The notes under the pieces are model-generated. The model saw only the letters and a program-made list of their open reading frames with translations. It did not search any database and was not told the origin of the DNA. A DNA stretch of 63,883 nucleotides, from positions 1-63,883 of the forward strand of contig RCNN01000139.1 in assembly GCA_003667245.1 (NCBI GenBank). The letters run 5' to 3'. The translations under genes and the position numbers were made by a program. Shown piece by piece: positions 1 through 12,149 of this stretch. This DNA is from Heterostelium multicystogenum (Eukaryota; Evosea; Eumycetozoa; Acytosteliales; Acytosteliaceae). Positions within the stretch are counted from its first letter, which is position 1; each line of letters opens with the position of its first letter.

Positions 1-1776
1 AATCGCTTCTGCAATAGCTGTGAAACCGTTTGCTTCCGATGGCGTTATCGTTTACCCACAGCTTGGTGAGTGTTTTGATTGCGTGCCAAATTGGCTCCAA
101 GCTGCATTCCAAAGTCTTGTCCAAGTGAACAGTATCCAATGTTGAGAGATTGGAGGGTGCAGTTGGTGGACAGTGAGGTTGCAAGTGCAATAGCTCCAGC
201 TGGAGCAATCATGTTGTATCTGAGGTCAAGATGCAGTAGCGAGGTTGAGAGTGCACCGGCCTGCCGCCAAGGTACCACCGCCAGCTATTCCCTGTAACTG
301 CACATGCGGGCCATCGAAAGGCTTGTAAGTCGACAACTGGGAGAGCGAAGTGCCCGACTGAAAGGCCTTCATTTCCTCCTGGCCCATAGCAATCAATGAG
401 AGTTTAAGAGTTTTCAATAGTGTTTTCCAGTGCTGGTGGAATGCGCACTTTAGAGCATCAGCCCAACAAAATCGATTGTTTCACAAGTGAGGTTGTTGTT
501 TGGTCAAGTTTAGCTCAACGAGGTTGCTTTGTTTGGTCTGGAGATATCGACACAATAGCACTCCACCCAGGTCGTTAATACGATTATTGGAAAGTTGGAG
601 TCTAAACTGAGTGGTTGCAGAATTTCATTGATTCTAGAAAGCTGCTTGATAGGATCCGAGTGTGATAAGATTGTGCGAAAAGATTGATATTGTTTGTGCC
701 TGGAAGTTTTTGATCAGCTTGGAAAGAGCCAGGACAACACCATTGGAAAAGCTGGTTGTGTGATAGGTTGAGATTTCGGAGATGGGAGGGATCGCAAATG
801 ATGTTAGGTTTCTGGAGAATATTGATGATGGTGGCATCGGCTAGGCTGTTTCCACTTAGATCCCAGTGTTTTCCAGTGGGCCACCACCAAAAGTTGTGGA
901 AACAATCAGAAGGGTAAATAAGCCTTCCAAGAATCATGTGTCAACCTCAGTGTTTTGATAAGCAATCCGCTCTTTAACAATCTCTGCCAAATCCTCTTTT
1001 CGCAACACATCCAGCTCCTTTGGCAAGAGATTTTTCAGAGCCATCGAAAAGCCTTGATCCTGCACTGAGATTGCCTGGCTCCATTGTTTCCGGCGTAGCT
1101 GGTGCTTCCTATCTCGATTCGAGGAGTAATGACGGAAAATGTCGGGAATAATATGAGACATCGATGTGTTGTTGTAGATTTGGTAGGTGGAAACGGATGT
1201 TGCGCTGACCGACGATCCGCCCGTGCTCGATCCGCTGCTGGCCACCCAATGCTGGTGGTAGAGCGAGTGTGTTGGAGGATTGGCGCCCTTTAGTTGCTCC
1301 GATACGATGAAGCTGAGGCTGGTCACTGTGGCAATTTGTTGATTCTGTTGATGAAAGACACCAGAAGTCGCGCAGGCCATGCGTATCTGTGATCGTAATG
1401 TGATTCAACGGAATCAGATTTTATAACCCCATCTTTCCAACGACGACAAACCAACGAGTGTTTTATCAACAATTTATAGGCATAGTTTTGACGATCAAAA
1501 TGTAAAACATAGGGTGAATGCAAACTGCAACTGGCACTACCACAAGCAGCACGCTCACCACCAGCACAACTAGGTTGTGATGAATGAAACAATTTCAGGT
1601 GTAGAAGACTCACTTCCAGTGCAAGTGGCATTAGTGCCACCAATTTCATTAAAGCTTGACTTCCTTTTTGCTAGCATCATTATAATAGACAATGTTGTAG
1701 TTTCCAATATAACTATATATTGTTTATATTCCAAAAATAGTATATTTGCAATTAACTGTGGTGATAAGCTTTGCAT
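1..1776 (-). CDS. F-box-like / leucine-rich repeat (RNI-type) protein, 3' end outside the window
   Basis: Open stretches on the minus strand read as one broken gene. Near 1400-1500 an F-box-like piece ends in SLVCRRWKDG, a usual ending of dictyostelid F-box domains; a possible start lies at 1776 (MQSLSPQLIANIL). The middle (about 934-1380) is Ser/Thr-rich. From about 940 to the window edge come leucine-rich repeats of the ribonuclease-inhibitor type (LRNLNLSHNQL, LLHLDLRYNMIAPAGAIALA, LQSLNIGYCSLG). By family knowledge it would be an SCF ubiquitin-ligase substrate receptor, but the F-box is weak. At least three frame changes occur between conserved segments, so exon limits are approximate. 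The C-terminus lies beyond base 1. A plain NLRC3-like LRR protein without an F-box is the alternative. The LRR call is firm, the F-box call is not. Confidence 0.6.
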
Positions 1777-1839
1777 TTTTTTATTTATTTTCTATAGCTA
1801 TAACTCTGAGTCTTCTACCTTTTTCTTCTTCTACTAAAA

Positions 1840-3565
1840 GTCAACTTTATACTCTTCTTCCTTTCCTTCTCTTTTATCTTTTCTTGTTTGATTCTTTTAA
1901 ACCATAATAAAAAATAATAATAATAAATCAATAATAATAATTAAGACTTCTTTAAATTTAATGCATATGTTATTTTAATTTATTTAGATGTTAAGAAAAA
2001 ATAGATGAAATGGTTGGTTGGTTGGTGGTAGATATCCATTCATAATCCACTAATCAAATCCAAAACCTGTTTTTAAAAAATTAAATAAAAAAATCTATTA
2101 GGGTCCTCTTGTTGAATGCTTTACCCCTTTCCTCTGGCACTTCCGATAAAAAGTCCAATCACTTTTTTTTTTGAGTTTACACAATCAGATACAAAGCTCC
2201 CATATTGTGCCAGCCAAATCAATCGATTAGAACAATGGATGCATCCTCAACCAATCAAATATTATTAAATCATGATTTGATTAATATATATAATAAAATA
2301 AAGTATTCAACTTTTCAGTTACTATCCATTAGCTGGGAGTTACACACATGTTAGTTTTTCATGTTATTGTCATCATCATAAAGATATGTGGTATTCAATA
2401 ATTTTACACTGATATTTAAAAAACAATCAAGATATAAAATAAAAAATGTGTCTTGTCACTAAGAATCCCTAGATATTAGTCAAATATCTATATATCTATT
2501 TGGTAATTGTACTTTGAAAAAAGTACATTTTATGGTTTGGTGAAAGAATCCTACCTGTAAATAACTGGACTTGATCTTGATCATTGATTCTTCTTGTCAA
2601 GTCTCGTGAATTGTGCCTTAGAGCAACAATGACATTGTTTTTGGGTAATGTTACTTAGATGTTTATAACTATATTCTTAATTTATTTTATCACTTAATAA
2701 TATTATTAAAGAAGGTAAAATTAAAAATCTATCAGAGATATTTTACATAATATCACTGTATGTAAAGATGGGTTTTTATATTTATCTGTGTGGTGTGTGA
2801 TTTCGACTAATAAATATGAGGTAACACAGTCACCATTGACTAATTTTCTCGCGATAGTACAACATTTTATTCATTACTTTAAATTGATTTTATAATCATG
2901 AATTATGAGGTTTTGTTATTTTTTGTTTTTGTTTTTTGTTTTTTATTGTTGATGATATCATCAATTCCAAATTTGCTTTATATTATCTTTCTTTTTATCC
3001 ACCTATCTAAATCAAAATTTATTAACTCTGGTGATTGATTATTGCAATTATTATTATTATTATTATTTTTATTATTTTATATTTGATTTTGCTCTAATAA
3101 TAAAATAAATAATATTTAAAAATCTAAAAATATTCTAATTACACGTCACCATATTATAATAATTTATGGTCGACTCGGGTTGCTGAAAAATACACAGGAA
3201 AAACAAGGGACAACTGGCATATTAGACAACTCCATTCCCAGCAAATTAAAAGTGTTAGTTTTGTTAATTTTTTTAAAACAATTTTTTTCAAAAAGACTAT
3301 TGATTTTTAGTGTTTTTTTTTTTAGATATTTGCATTGTGTTGTTTGACATTGTTAGTTATAAATCACCAACCTGTGTGTCATATTCCCCCCTAAATCACT
3401 GGTTTTGTTTAGTTTGATTTAAGTAGTTACAAATCAATCAGACAAGTCAATCAAGTCATTGTTGTTTGTTGTTGTTGTAATAATAGAGTATTATATATAT
3501 ATATATTATTATAGATAATATAAAATTTAGAGATTTAGATATATATATAAATAAATATAAATCAA
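1840..3565. other. AT-rich divergent intergenic region
   Basis: No convincing coding exon on either strand. It holds T/G-rich tracts (about 2910-2950 and 3300-3325), ATT repeats near 3048-3075 and a TA run near 3490-3510. It should contain the promoters of the F-box/LRR gene (leftward) and the TTC39-like gene (rightward). Confidence 0.5.
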
Positions 3566-5534
3566 ATGAATACAGAAACTGGATCAATTACACCAAGCAA
3601 TTCAATTGTTTTGGGGATTCAAACTTGGAGGTATGTATTATATTGATCAATTCAATACTAATGATTGCAATTTACCTGCAAAGATTAAATCAAATTAGAA
3701 TGAATGCTAATCCCATGTTTTATTTACTATTATATACAATCAAATTGAATGAATGAATCAATGAATGAATGATAGAATGCGAACAGATCTTGATAAAATA
3801 TAATAGTAAATTACCTTTGTTTGCATTGCTGTATGCAGATATCGCTTTTATTAAAGCTGTTTTGACAGAGACAAAGGGAGGACAATGAAGAAGCTACAAA
3901 GAGAATCGGCGAGTGTAAAAGTTGGCTCGTTCATTGCAGCTCTCGCAGAAACCACTCTACTTGAAGCAAGAGAAGGACGAAAAGAAGCTGTCGAGCAGCA
4001 CAAACGGCTCCGATGCCTCGCCGTCGGCCTTCACCAAGGCAGAGTACCTCATTGCCAAGCTGGTCTACGCTGAGACTATGGTGATGAAGGGCATCATCGA
4101 ATTCAAGGCACAGAACAACATCAAGGCTGGTATGTCCTTTAGAAAGTCGTGGAAGCAGTTCTACCAGGCATTCGAGATGGTTACACAGCTGCCAACGACA
4201 TTCCCTGCATACCAGCACCTTGTCAGCATGGCATACTACGGGCGTGGGAATCTTCCATTTCCTCGTGTCAGTCGTGCCTCCTCAATATGTATGGCTGGTC
4301 GAAGGTATTGGATTTAAGGCCAACAGAATGGGAAGGTTTGAAAGAGATCAAGTTTTCGTCCGATGTCAACACTGGAATTAGATGTAAGAGAAAGGCAATT
4401 AATTGGATGATTTGATTTCGACTTGAGTTTAGATATTAACGCTATCTTTGACCAACAACAACAGCGGTTATGGCAAAGTGTTGCTACACACTATTATATG
4501 CATTCTTTTTCGAGGATTTCGTCGCTGCCGATCCAACTTTGAAGGAATTGTTGGCATCCTATCCAGATGGAGCTATGATCAACTACATGTCAGGTGCAAT
4601 CTTGAGAAAGCAAGGAAGCATTCAGCAGTCTTCAGCTAGCTACAGTAATGCTTTGAAGAATTCAGGCGAGTTGAAACAGCTGCAGTTGTTCTTGGAGTCA
4701 GAGTTGGGATACAATGAGTTTTTGAATTTGAATTGGACCGCCGCAGAGAAGCATCTCTCCAAGTTCTTGGAGGAGACTACCTCCTCTGGATTCAAGTCAT
4801 TCATTCAGTACCAGCTTGCATATTGCTATGAGATGATGGACAACCAGGAGGCCGCACTCAAAGTCATGTCTAGCGTCGAGGCAAACGTAAGAAAGGGATA
4901 TGATTTCGACGAGTTCTCACTCCGTAAAGCCAACCGTTATATTAAGAACAAAAAAGCTGAACGCATTCGAGCGTGCCTATGCACAAGCAGCACTACCTAA
5001 ACGAAGCACACAATTTCGAAGCATCCAACAAGATACTCTTGGAGGCATTGCAGCTCCCATCACTCTCACCAGAGGAGCTGGCAGTCGGTAACTACATGGC
5101 TGGTGCAAACTACCAACAACTCAATCAACTCCCAGAAGCAAAGAAACATTTACACAGTATGTAGCTTATAATATTCATCATTCTATTTCGATGTTTGGTA
5201 CTAACAACTAGCAACCAACTTCTTCTCTTCTTCTTTTCTTGTTCAGACTTCGTTGACCTACGAAAAACAGATTTCATATGACCATTTTATTATTCCATAT
5301 TCAAATGTAGGATTGGCAGAGATTGCAATTCAAGAGGACAGAAAATCAGATGCCAAGGCACACATCAAGAAATCAAAATCATACAACTCCAATCAATATG
5401 ATTTCCCATCGATCTTGGATTGGAGAGCAAGAAAATGTCTTCAACAACTTGGAGAGTTTTTAAACAACCTATATTTAGCAAATACTAATCCTATTGTTGG
5501 CAACAACCAACAACTCCATCCCCCGGATAGTTAA
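3566..5534 (+). CDS. TTC39/Iml2-like tetratricopeptide protein, frame broken
   Basis: Conserved blocks typical of the TTC39/Iml2 family occur in order. After a short exon (3566-3623) come IAFIKAVLTETKG (near 3850), KAEYLIAKLVYAETMVMKG and IEFKAQNNIKAGMSFRKSW (4040-4150), YVWLVEGIGFKANRM (4290-4330), LLYAFFFEDF and YPDGAMINYMSGAILRK (4490-4610), then helical repeats to about 5160 and a last exon (from about 5250) with YEKQISYDHFIIPYSNVGLAE. In yeast, Iml2 is linked to lipid-droplet and inclusion clearance; metazoan TTC39 proteins are poorly characterised. An intron lies at about 4384-4475 and another at about 5159-5246. The blocks sit in different frames. At least six one-base shifts are needed, several at G or A runs (about 3880, 4240, 4328, 4956, 4990, 5250). 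Either the consensus is poor or the gene is decaying; preserved blocks over the full length favour the former. Confidence 0.7.
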
Positions 5535-6141
5535 CTTCACAACCCAAACCAATCCATTTTCTTTTTTAATAATAATAATAATAATATATTATTTTATATA
5601 TATAGATGCATAATTAAATACTAAATATATTATATTATATAAATATAATGTAAACAAAACAAACAACCATCAATCAATCAATCAATGACATTCACCTTAC
5701 AAACAACCTTCAACTTTCACACACCAACTATGCCAACCTAATATTATTCACACCACTAGAATTAATTAACTATACCTTTGAGGTGAACTACATTCAACAT
5801 TTTCGAAAGTGCTAAATGTAGATCATCAAACTCCCCTATTCTACTCCTCCGCCACCATCACTAAACCACTATTTTTATCATCTAACTAATAAAACAAATA
5901 TATAAAAAACCAATCTTAGAATAATCTCAAATCACACCGCCAATGTTCATAAACCCAAAATTTACTTTTATAAAATTATTATTGCTTATTTCTCAAGTTG
6001 CTTGTTGAGAAGTGATCGATGCGCAAAAATAACCCTTCCCTAAATGTTCACTAAATGGTTTTACAAGTTTAATTTAAATTTTGTACATTTATCAGTAATA
6101 TTTATATATTATTTTTATTATCAAATACATATAATAATATT
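5535..6141. other. AT-rich intergenic region
   Basis: Downstream flank of the TPR gene and promoter of the acetyltransferase gene. Only simple features are seen: TAA repeats near 5570, ATCA repeats near 5670 and a 7-bp inverted repeat with an 8-base loop at 5990-6011. No gene recognised. Confidence 0.5.
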
Positions 6142-6724
6142 ATGATGGAGTGTCCAATTAATATTAGAAATGCAAGATATGAAGATCTTGAAGCTATTAC
6201 AGACATTTACAAACTACTCTATTAAGAATGAGATTGCTACTTTCGAAGAGGAACTAATCAATGTTGAAGAAATGAAAAAACGATTCGAAAATGTGGTCAT
6301 CAATCTACAACATCCTTATATAGTTGCTACCAAGCTTGGTCCTGCTGGGAATGAAATGGTTGTTGGCTTTTGTTATATAACGAGATATCGGGAGAGACAT
6401 GGATACCGTTATACGTCGACCAATAGCATCTACATACACCCGGACCATCGTGGAAAACAGGTTGGTTCTTTCTTGCTGGGGGCTATCATCAGAATTGCCA
6501 AAGAGATGAATTATTACCATATGATAGCCATTGTCAGTGGTGGCAATGAAGTATCCATAAAACTTCATAAGAGATACGGATTTAAATTTCTATGTACATT
6601 AAAGAATGTTGGACTGAAATTTAATAAGTGGATTGATACCGATTATTTCCAACTAGTCCTTAATCCATCTAAAGAAATACCATCCCATCCCATAAGCTTT
6701 CCTAAGTTCGACAATAAATTATAA
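6142..6724 (+). CDS. GNAT N-acetyltransferase of the phosphinothricin acetyltransferase (PAT) type
   Basis: The protein opens with MMECPINIRNARYEDLEAI and then, after one frame change, YSIKNEIATFEEE, which is the usual N-terminal layout of PAT-type GNATs (IR.A...D...I..IYN......ATFEE). The acetyl-CoA site is visible at about 6430-6475 as SIYIHPDHRGKQVGSFLL (motif A, R/Q-x-x-G-x-G/A-like), followed by IAIVSGGNEVSIKLHKRYGF (motif B) and GLKFNKWIDTDYFQLVL. Length (about 190 residues) fits the family. The break is at the AAA run around 6212: one A too many. The family is mostly bacterial and fungal, so ancient transfer is possible, but that is inference. The native substrate is unknown. The start at 6142 was chosen because it carries the conserved first strand; the downstream ATG at 6170 would delete it. 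Confidence 0.82.
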
Positions 6725-7507
6725 TGTATTATTTCCACTGTATTAATTTTATACTTGGAATATTGTCAGGGCCGTATAATTAAAGATGGTGAATTTAAGT
6801 TTATCCTGTGACTTGAATAGATATTTGGAGATTCGAATTTAACATACAAAATTTTTCGATGGGATTCTACACCCTTCGGTTGATAATCTACTAATCCTTA
6901 ATTTATAATGGTAAACTAATATAGAAGAACAGTAACTATTTCAGGACCTAATGTTTTTAGATATGGTTTCGTGTATTCCTAGATCGAATTGAAGTGAATG
7001 ATTTTTAAAGAGTATCATCTAACACTTTATCTTAACTATTAAATTAAAGAGAGATCTTAAAGAAAAAGATAAACAGTATAGATAATTTAATTATCTAACT
7101 AGTTGAGTTTCCCATCACCAGACTAAACAAAGATGAAGATTTCAAAACAAATTTATTTACCAGTTCATAAAAAATAACACCCAAAATTTGAAATCTATTC
7201 GGAGTTATCAAATATTGACACTAGTGATACTACCATAGATAATATCAGTGTTTTCGTCCAAGTGTGAAATGAAATTTCGTAAGGTGCAAAAGAATCACAA
7301 ATTCCCACCTCCTGTTTCATCTTTACAACTTTTTTTGTTTAGTTTTTAGATTTTTTGAGGATTTTTTGTAATTTTTTTGTTTGTTTTTTTTCGTGGTGTA
7401 GGCGGTTGGGTCCAGTATTTGCCTCCTGTAATAACCTTAGATACATATTGCAAGAATCTTTCATATTTATCATATCAAATCAAATAGATAATTAATTATA
7501 TACCGAA
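6725..7507. other. intergenic region with T-tracts
   Basis: No gene recognised. A T-rich stretch with scattered G at about 7328-7392 precedes the TATA-like AT run and the start codon of the next gene, and may be part of its promoter. Confidence 0.4.
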
Positions 7508-8198
7508 ATGAATAAATCAATCTTATTACTTGTCTTGTTGGCCGTCGCCGTCACTTCTGCCGTCGTACAGAAGCACAAATGTACCTGTACCTACCACACT
7601 GGTGAATCTCAAATTATCACCGCCTCTGAGTAATTATCATTCATTAATGCAGTGCAGACATCCACCATATGTTTAGAATTCTAATATAATTATTATAAAC
7701 TATTCCAGTAAGGAATCATGTAAATCAAAATGTGAGATTTTGGCATCAATCCAAACCCCAACCTGTGATATTTCTACCTGTCTCTGCCAATGTCCAAAGG
7801 CCAAGAGAAAGTGTACCAATGGTGGTAGTGCTGCTGTATCCCATGCTAGCTCTGCTGGTGGTAGCTCTGCTGGTGGTTCTGCTGGTTCTGCTGGTTCATC
7901 CTCCTCCTCAGGATCTGGTTCTGGATGCTCTGGTTCCGGTTCATGCTCTGGTTCAGGTTCAGGATCTGGTTCCGGTTCAGGATCTGGTTCCGGTTCCGGT
8001 TCAGGATCAGGATCTGGATCTGGTATGGCTCAAAACTTCAAGCCATCCGATGCCTGTGCTGGGTATGTATATTATTTTCAACCTCATCACCCATCTATTC
8101 TTCTAAAGTATATAACTAACATTTTTATTTCTTATCATTCTATAAATAGTAACAAATGTCCATGTGCCAACGAATTGACCTCCTACAAATTCAACTAA
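7508..8198 (+). CDS. secreted Cys-containing protein with a Ser-Gly dipeptide repeat
   Basis: Three exons join cleanly: 7508-7629, 7709-8062, 8150-8198 (donors GTAATT and GTATGT, acceptors CCAG and AATAG, both introns phase 2). A 17-20 residue signal peptide (MNKSILLLVLLAVAVTSA) is followed by a Cys-rich segment containing CTCTYHTGES, CKSKCEI and CDISTCLCQCPKAKRKC. A Gly/Ser/Ala linker then passes into about 25 alternating Ser-Gly pairs interrupted by two Cys. The C-terminal exon ends with a short NKCPCANELTSYKFN tail. About 173 residues in total. Ser-Gly runs in dictyostelid extracellular proteins are plausible glycosylation or phosphoglycosylation targets, but no enzyme activity is suggested. 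Likely role: extracellular matrix, slime or spore coat. No frame errors, unlike its neighbours. Family not recognised. Confidence 0.85.
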
Positions 8199-9033
8199 AC
8201 CACAAAATCATATTAATATGCTTGTAAAAACAAAAACAATAAATAACAATGTGTGTTAATATTATTATTACAACAACAACAACCAACTCAAAGTATTCTA
8301 TCTATCTATCTATCTATCTATTTAAATAAATAATGAACTAGTTAGTTAATAATAATATTGAATATTGAACTGATCAGATAACTCTATATTTATCAATAAA
8401 TATCAATTCCCTGGTAGAAGAGAGAATAAAAAACAATTTATAAATTTATAATTTTGGTTTTCATGTTGAGATGTATGAATGACCTAAGGTAGTCTAGCAT
8501 TATGAAGAACAAAAATAAAACAATACCACAACTAGGGTACATTCACAGCAGTCATCTAAGTTGGGAACAAACAATCACCCCATCAGACATTTTCTGTGTT
8601 CTCTTCAAGCCAAGAAACTCTTGGTATTAAGTTGTTCACAAAAAATTGAGATTATTATTAATTGAATTTATTTTAAATTTGTTTTTTTAATTTAAATTGA
8701 TTTGAGTTTGTTTTGTCAAAATTATTTATTTAATTTTTAAAATTTTTGGAGTTAATTTTTTATTATTATTAGTAGTTATTATTATTATTATTATTTCTTA
8801 ATATATTTATTTGTTTTTTTCTTATTTATCTCTAATTTTACTTATTAGTTTTAATTAGTTTAATAGTAATATATATATATACTGTATATATTAGTTAGTT
8901 AAGTTAGTTTTATTTTATTTATATTTTGTTTTAGTTTTAGTCATTTATATAATATATAGTTAGATAGTTTGATAATTAGATAGATAAATAGGATTTATTT
9001 ATTTATTTATTTATTTATTTAAAAGAAAGAAAA
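8199..9033. other. intergenic region with microsatellites
   Basis: Contains a TCTA repeat at about 8297-8323 and a TTTA repeat at about 8993-9021 that ends just before the Atg8 start codon. No coding signal seen. Confidence 0.5.
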
Positions 9034-9501
9034 ATGACTTTAATATCTAAATCATTCCAAAATGAGTATTCTCTAGAGAAGAGAAAGCATATTTCGGCAA
9101 AAATTTAGAAATAGATATAAGGATAGATTACCAGTATGTAGATCACCTCGATGGATTGATAGACCTCTACTCAGAGGAGATGACGATTGTTAGGATGATA
9201 ATATTAATTTTAAAATTATGTCAGATTATTGTAGAGAGACACCAAATAGCAATATACCAGAGATTAGCAAGAAAAAGTTTTTGGCACCATGTGATATGAT
9301 TGTTTCAAAGTTTGTAATGGAGATCAGAAAACATCTTGAGGAGACTGGACAGGCTACTGAAAAGACTGCATCTTCCTTTTTGTAAAGAATAATACCGTGT
9401 TGCCACCAACTTCAAATTCGATCTCTACCGTCTATGAGCAATACAAGAATGAAGATGGTTTCCTTTATATTACCTACTCTGGAGAGAATACTTTTGGTTA
9501 A
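9034..9501 (+). CDS. atg8: Atg8/GABARAP-family ubiquitin-like protein
   Basis: Not visible as a long open frame because of an intron and about three one-base indels, but the conserved order is unmistakable. From the ATG at 9034 it reads [18 protein letters not shown], then (9111-9131) RNRYKDRLP. After an intron of about 105 bases (GTATGT at 9132 to about 9236) come IIVE, then [49 protein letters not shown] and [16 protein letters not shown]. The stop follows the terminal Gly directly, so no Atg4 cleavage would be needed before conjugation to phosphatidylethanolamine. Role by family: autophagosome formation and cargo binding. Frame slips lie near 9109 (extra T), 9247 (missing base) and 9371 (missing base). 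I recall that D. discoideum has a tailed and a tailless paralogue; this would match the tailless one (Atg8b). Confidence 0.88.
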
Positions 9502-10001
9502 ATTACATGATATTCAACCAAATGTACAATCAAACGAATCAATCCAAGCAAACATCAAAATAAGATTAAGCAATTAACACTTGCCAATTTCAGCTTTTAT
9601 GAAATGTATATGATAGATACAATAACTAAAAACAAAAAACACTAAGAATCGCGACCTATTTGCACCATTCCTCCACCATCTGTCTATTTTTTTCTTGCCA
9701 TCAACTAAACTAACCACAACCATAATATCAAGTTAGTTAATGAAATGTACTGTAAATAAAACTCATCCCAACCAAACTAATATCCATTCTATATATATTA
9801 TGCAAGTACATTTGATATTAAAGAATTTTAGTCATACTTATTACTGAACAAATACACAACATCTAACTGTGCAGGATCATTGGAAAAAAATAAAAGATGA
9901 CCTGTGCAACTGAACAATCAAAATAGTGAAGATATATCACAAAATTAATCAATCTCTTAATTAACAATTGAATTTTATTGATTAAGATTTAAACTTGATA
10001 T
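9502..10001. other. convergent intergenic spacer
   Basis: 3' flanks of the Atg8 gene (+) and the CHORD gene (-). AT-rich, with no coding or structured RNA signal seen. Confidence 0.5.
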
Positions 10002-11114
10002 CTATATAAATCTACTTCGTTCTCTTTCAAGTTTGGACCATGATTCTTGGGGATCTTTATATAGTTTGATCTCAACTTTTGTCGAGAGAATCGAATAGGA
10101 ACTCTTCTCAGTGTGGATAGAGTTGGCCAATTTGAATGACTTTTTGTAATACTTGTCGTTTGGAAGAATCAAATCGACGTTGACTGTATTTTTGTCTGCG
10201 AATGTAACGCTTGACTTTTCTTTGTTTACATTCTTTGAGTAGATTGTAAAGTGAACGAAATCAAACGATTGATACCAATCATTTCTACACTCTACGAAAT
10301 TATCACTCTTCATTCACGTCCACAGATAGTTAGTTATGTTTTTTCTTTTGGCTTTACAATAATTTCTTCCTACAGCTAAACTAAAAGTATATTTATAATA
10401 CTATAATACTTACCTCCTTTTACCTTTGGTACAACTTGTGTTTACCTTGTCTACATCCTTTAATCTTTAAAAATTCTTCAAACAATGCTGCTTTCTTTAG
10501 GTTACATGATTAGTTAATGTTTCCTGAATGTGTATGTATCTATGTCTGTTACTTACTGGTTTGCAGCAAGACCATCCCTTGGAACCTTCGTGGAATACAG
10601 CATCACCGGGATGATATGAGCATGTTTCCTCTCTTGATTCTTCGTTGACATAGGTAGCCTTGCAGCCGTTTCTAGTACATGTGGCACCCTCTTTGATAAC
10701 AGCATCAGGTGCATCGTTCAACTCTATATATTCTTTAACAACAACTTGTGGTTTGGGCGGTGTCTTGACTTGCTTTGGATAGAATCTCTCCTTATCATAA
10801 ACACCATATACCTCACGTCCGTTTGAGTCAACAGATGTCGGAGTGCTCGGAGTAGTATTATTATTATTATTATTATTGGCAGCAGTACTGTTATTATTTG
10901 ATGCTGCAGCAGTCGACTTCTGTTCCTTTTCTTTGTGCGAACCAGATGCGCATCCTGGGATCTGAAGGAAGTCATCAAAGTCAACGACACGTTTGGAGCA
11001 ACACGACCAACCCTTCATACCATCGTGGAAGATAGCACTACCTGGGTGATAACAACATTGATCGGCAGTCTCCTCAGTGTATTCTTTTCCACAACCATTA
11101 TTTCCACATTTCAT
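10002..11114 (-). CDS. chordc1: CHORD-domain protein (CHORDC1/RAR1-like) with C-terminal CS domain
   Basis: Exon 1 (11114-10557) encodes CHORD I (CGNNGCGKEYTEE ... CCYHPG ... GWSCCSKRVVDFDDF ... GC), an Asn-rich linker and the start of CHORD II (CTRNGCKATYV ... CSYHPG ... GWSCCKP). After a donor GTAAGT at 10556, exon 2 (from about 10490) completes CHORD II with ALFEEFLKIKGCRQGKH. The last part (10313-10002) is a CS (p23-like) domain: VECRNDWYQSFDFVHFTIYSKN ... VNVDLILPNDKYYKKSF ... KVEIKLYK. Two zinc-binding CHORD modules plus CS is the animal CHORDC1/melusin architecture; plant RAR1 lacks CS. The family acts as an HSP90 co-chaperone. The join before the CS domain (about 10315-10370) has stop codons in all frames near 10318, implying one indel or an unseen small intron. 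Confidence 0.9.
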
Positions 11115-12109
11115 TTTGTTTAGACTTTTGAGTGAATGTTGTTTATAAATAAATTAATATAATATATAATATCTATCTTTTGTTTTAATCTAATCTTCCT
11201 CGTGCTAGCCTGCTAATATCGTTTATTACTAAAAGTCCAAAAACCAGTAAGTTGTGCTTTTTCAAAATGTTTTAATGAAACTGAAATAACAAATGTCAAA
11301 CGTTTGCCATCATTTTATGGAAATTTTCAGAATAAATCCATGAAATTTAGCATAGATTTAGAGGTAAAGCTAGCACTGGTTTAGAAAGAACTCTATTTTA
11401 TTATTTGAATGGGAGTGATTCAATTTAACATGAAATCTGATAATCATCATAATCATAATTATATAAGTTGTTGTTCAATCATATCCTATTATCTCTTATA
11501 GTAAATATTCTGGAAAATGATAATATTAAAATTTCAACTAGGAACATAAGCTGTTTGGTTGATTGATAATTTTATCAATTTTTGTTAGAATGATATGCAT
11601 TTAGAAATGTTTACTATCCTAGGGAGTGGTTTCATTCTATCTGAATCTGCTTCATTGTCGACATCTTTAAACATCTACATCTACATCGAAGTGTATAAAT
11701 CACCACCGATGATTACCATTAATTAATAGAGGCTTTCAATTGACCAAACATTAATAAATACTGTAGTTCATTTTGGAGTATCATGTGGATTGAGGTTAAT
11801 TTTGATTTATTTTTAGAAGTAATCAACCCCAATAACATCATTATTTAGCACACCACACTTGATATAAATATAATTGATCAAAACATATATATGCATATAT
11901 TAGAGTAACAATATGAGGAGAATGTTTATGTGCTTATCATATTGTTGTTATTTAGCTTTATTATATTACCAGAGTTCATTCTCTATTTGTCCAATTTGAT
12001 TGTTTATTTTCGAAAAGTGTAAAATAATAATACAATTCAATCCAATCCAATTCAATACAAATGCTATTCCAAACATAATTATTATATGATATGATCAAAT
12101 AGAGTAGGT

Positions 12110-12149
<40 letters not shown>

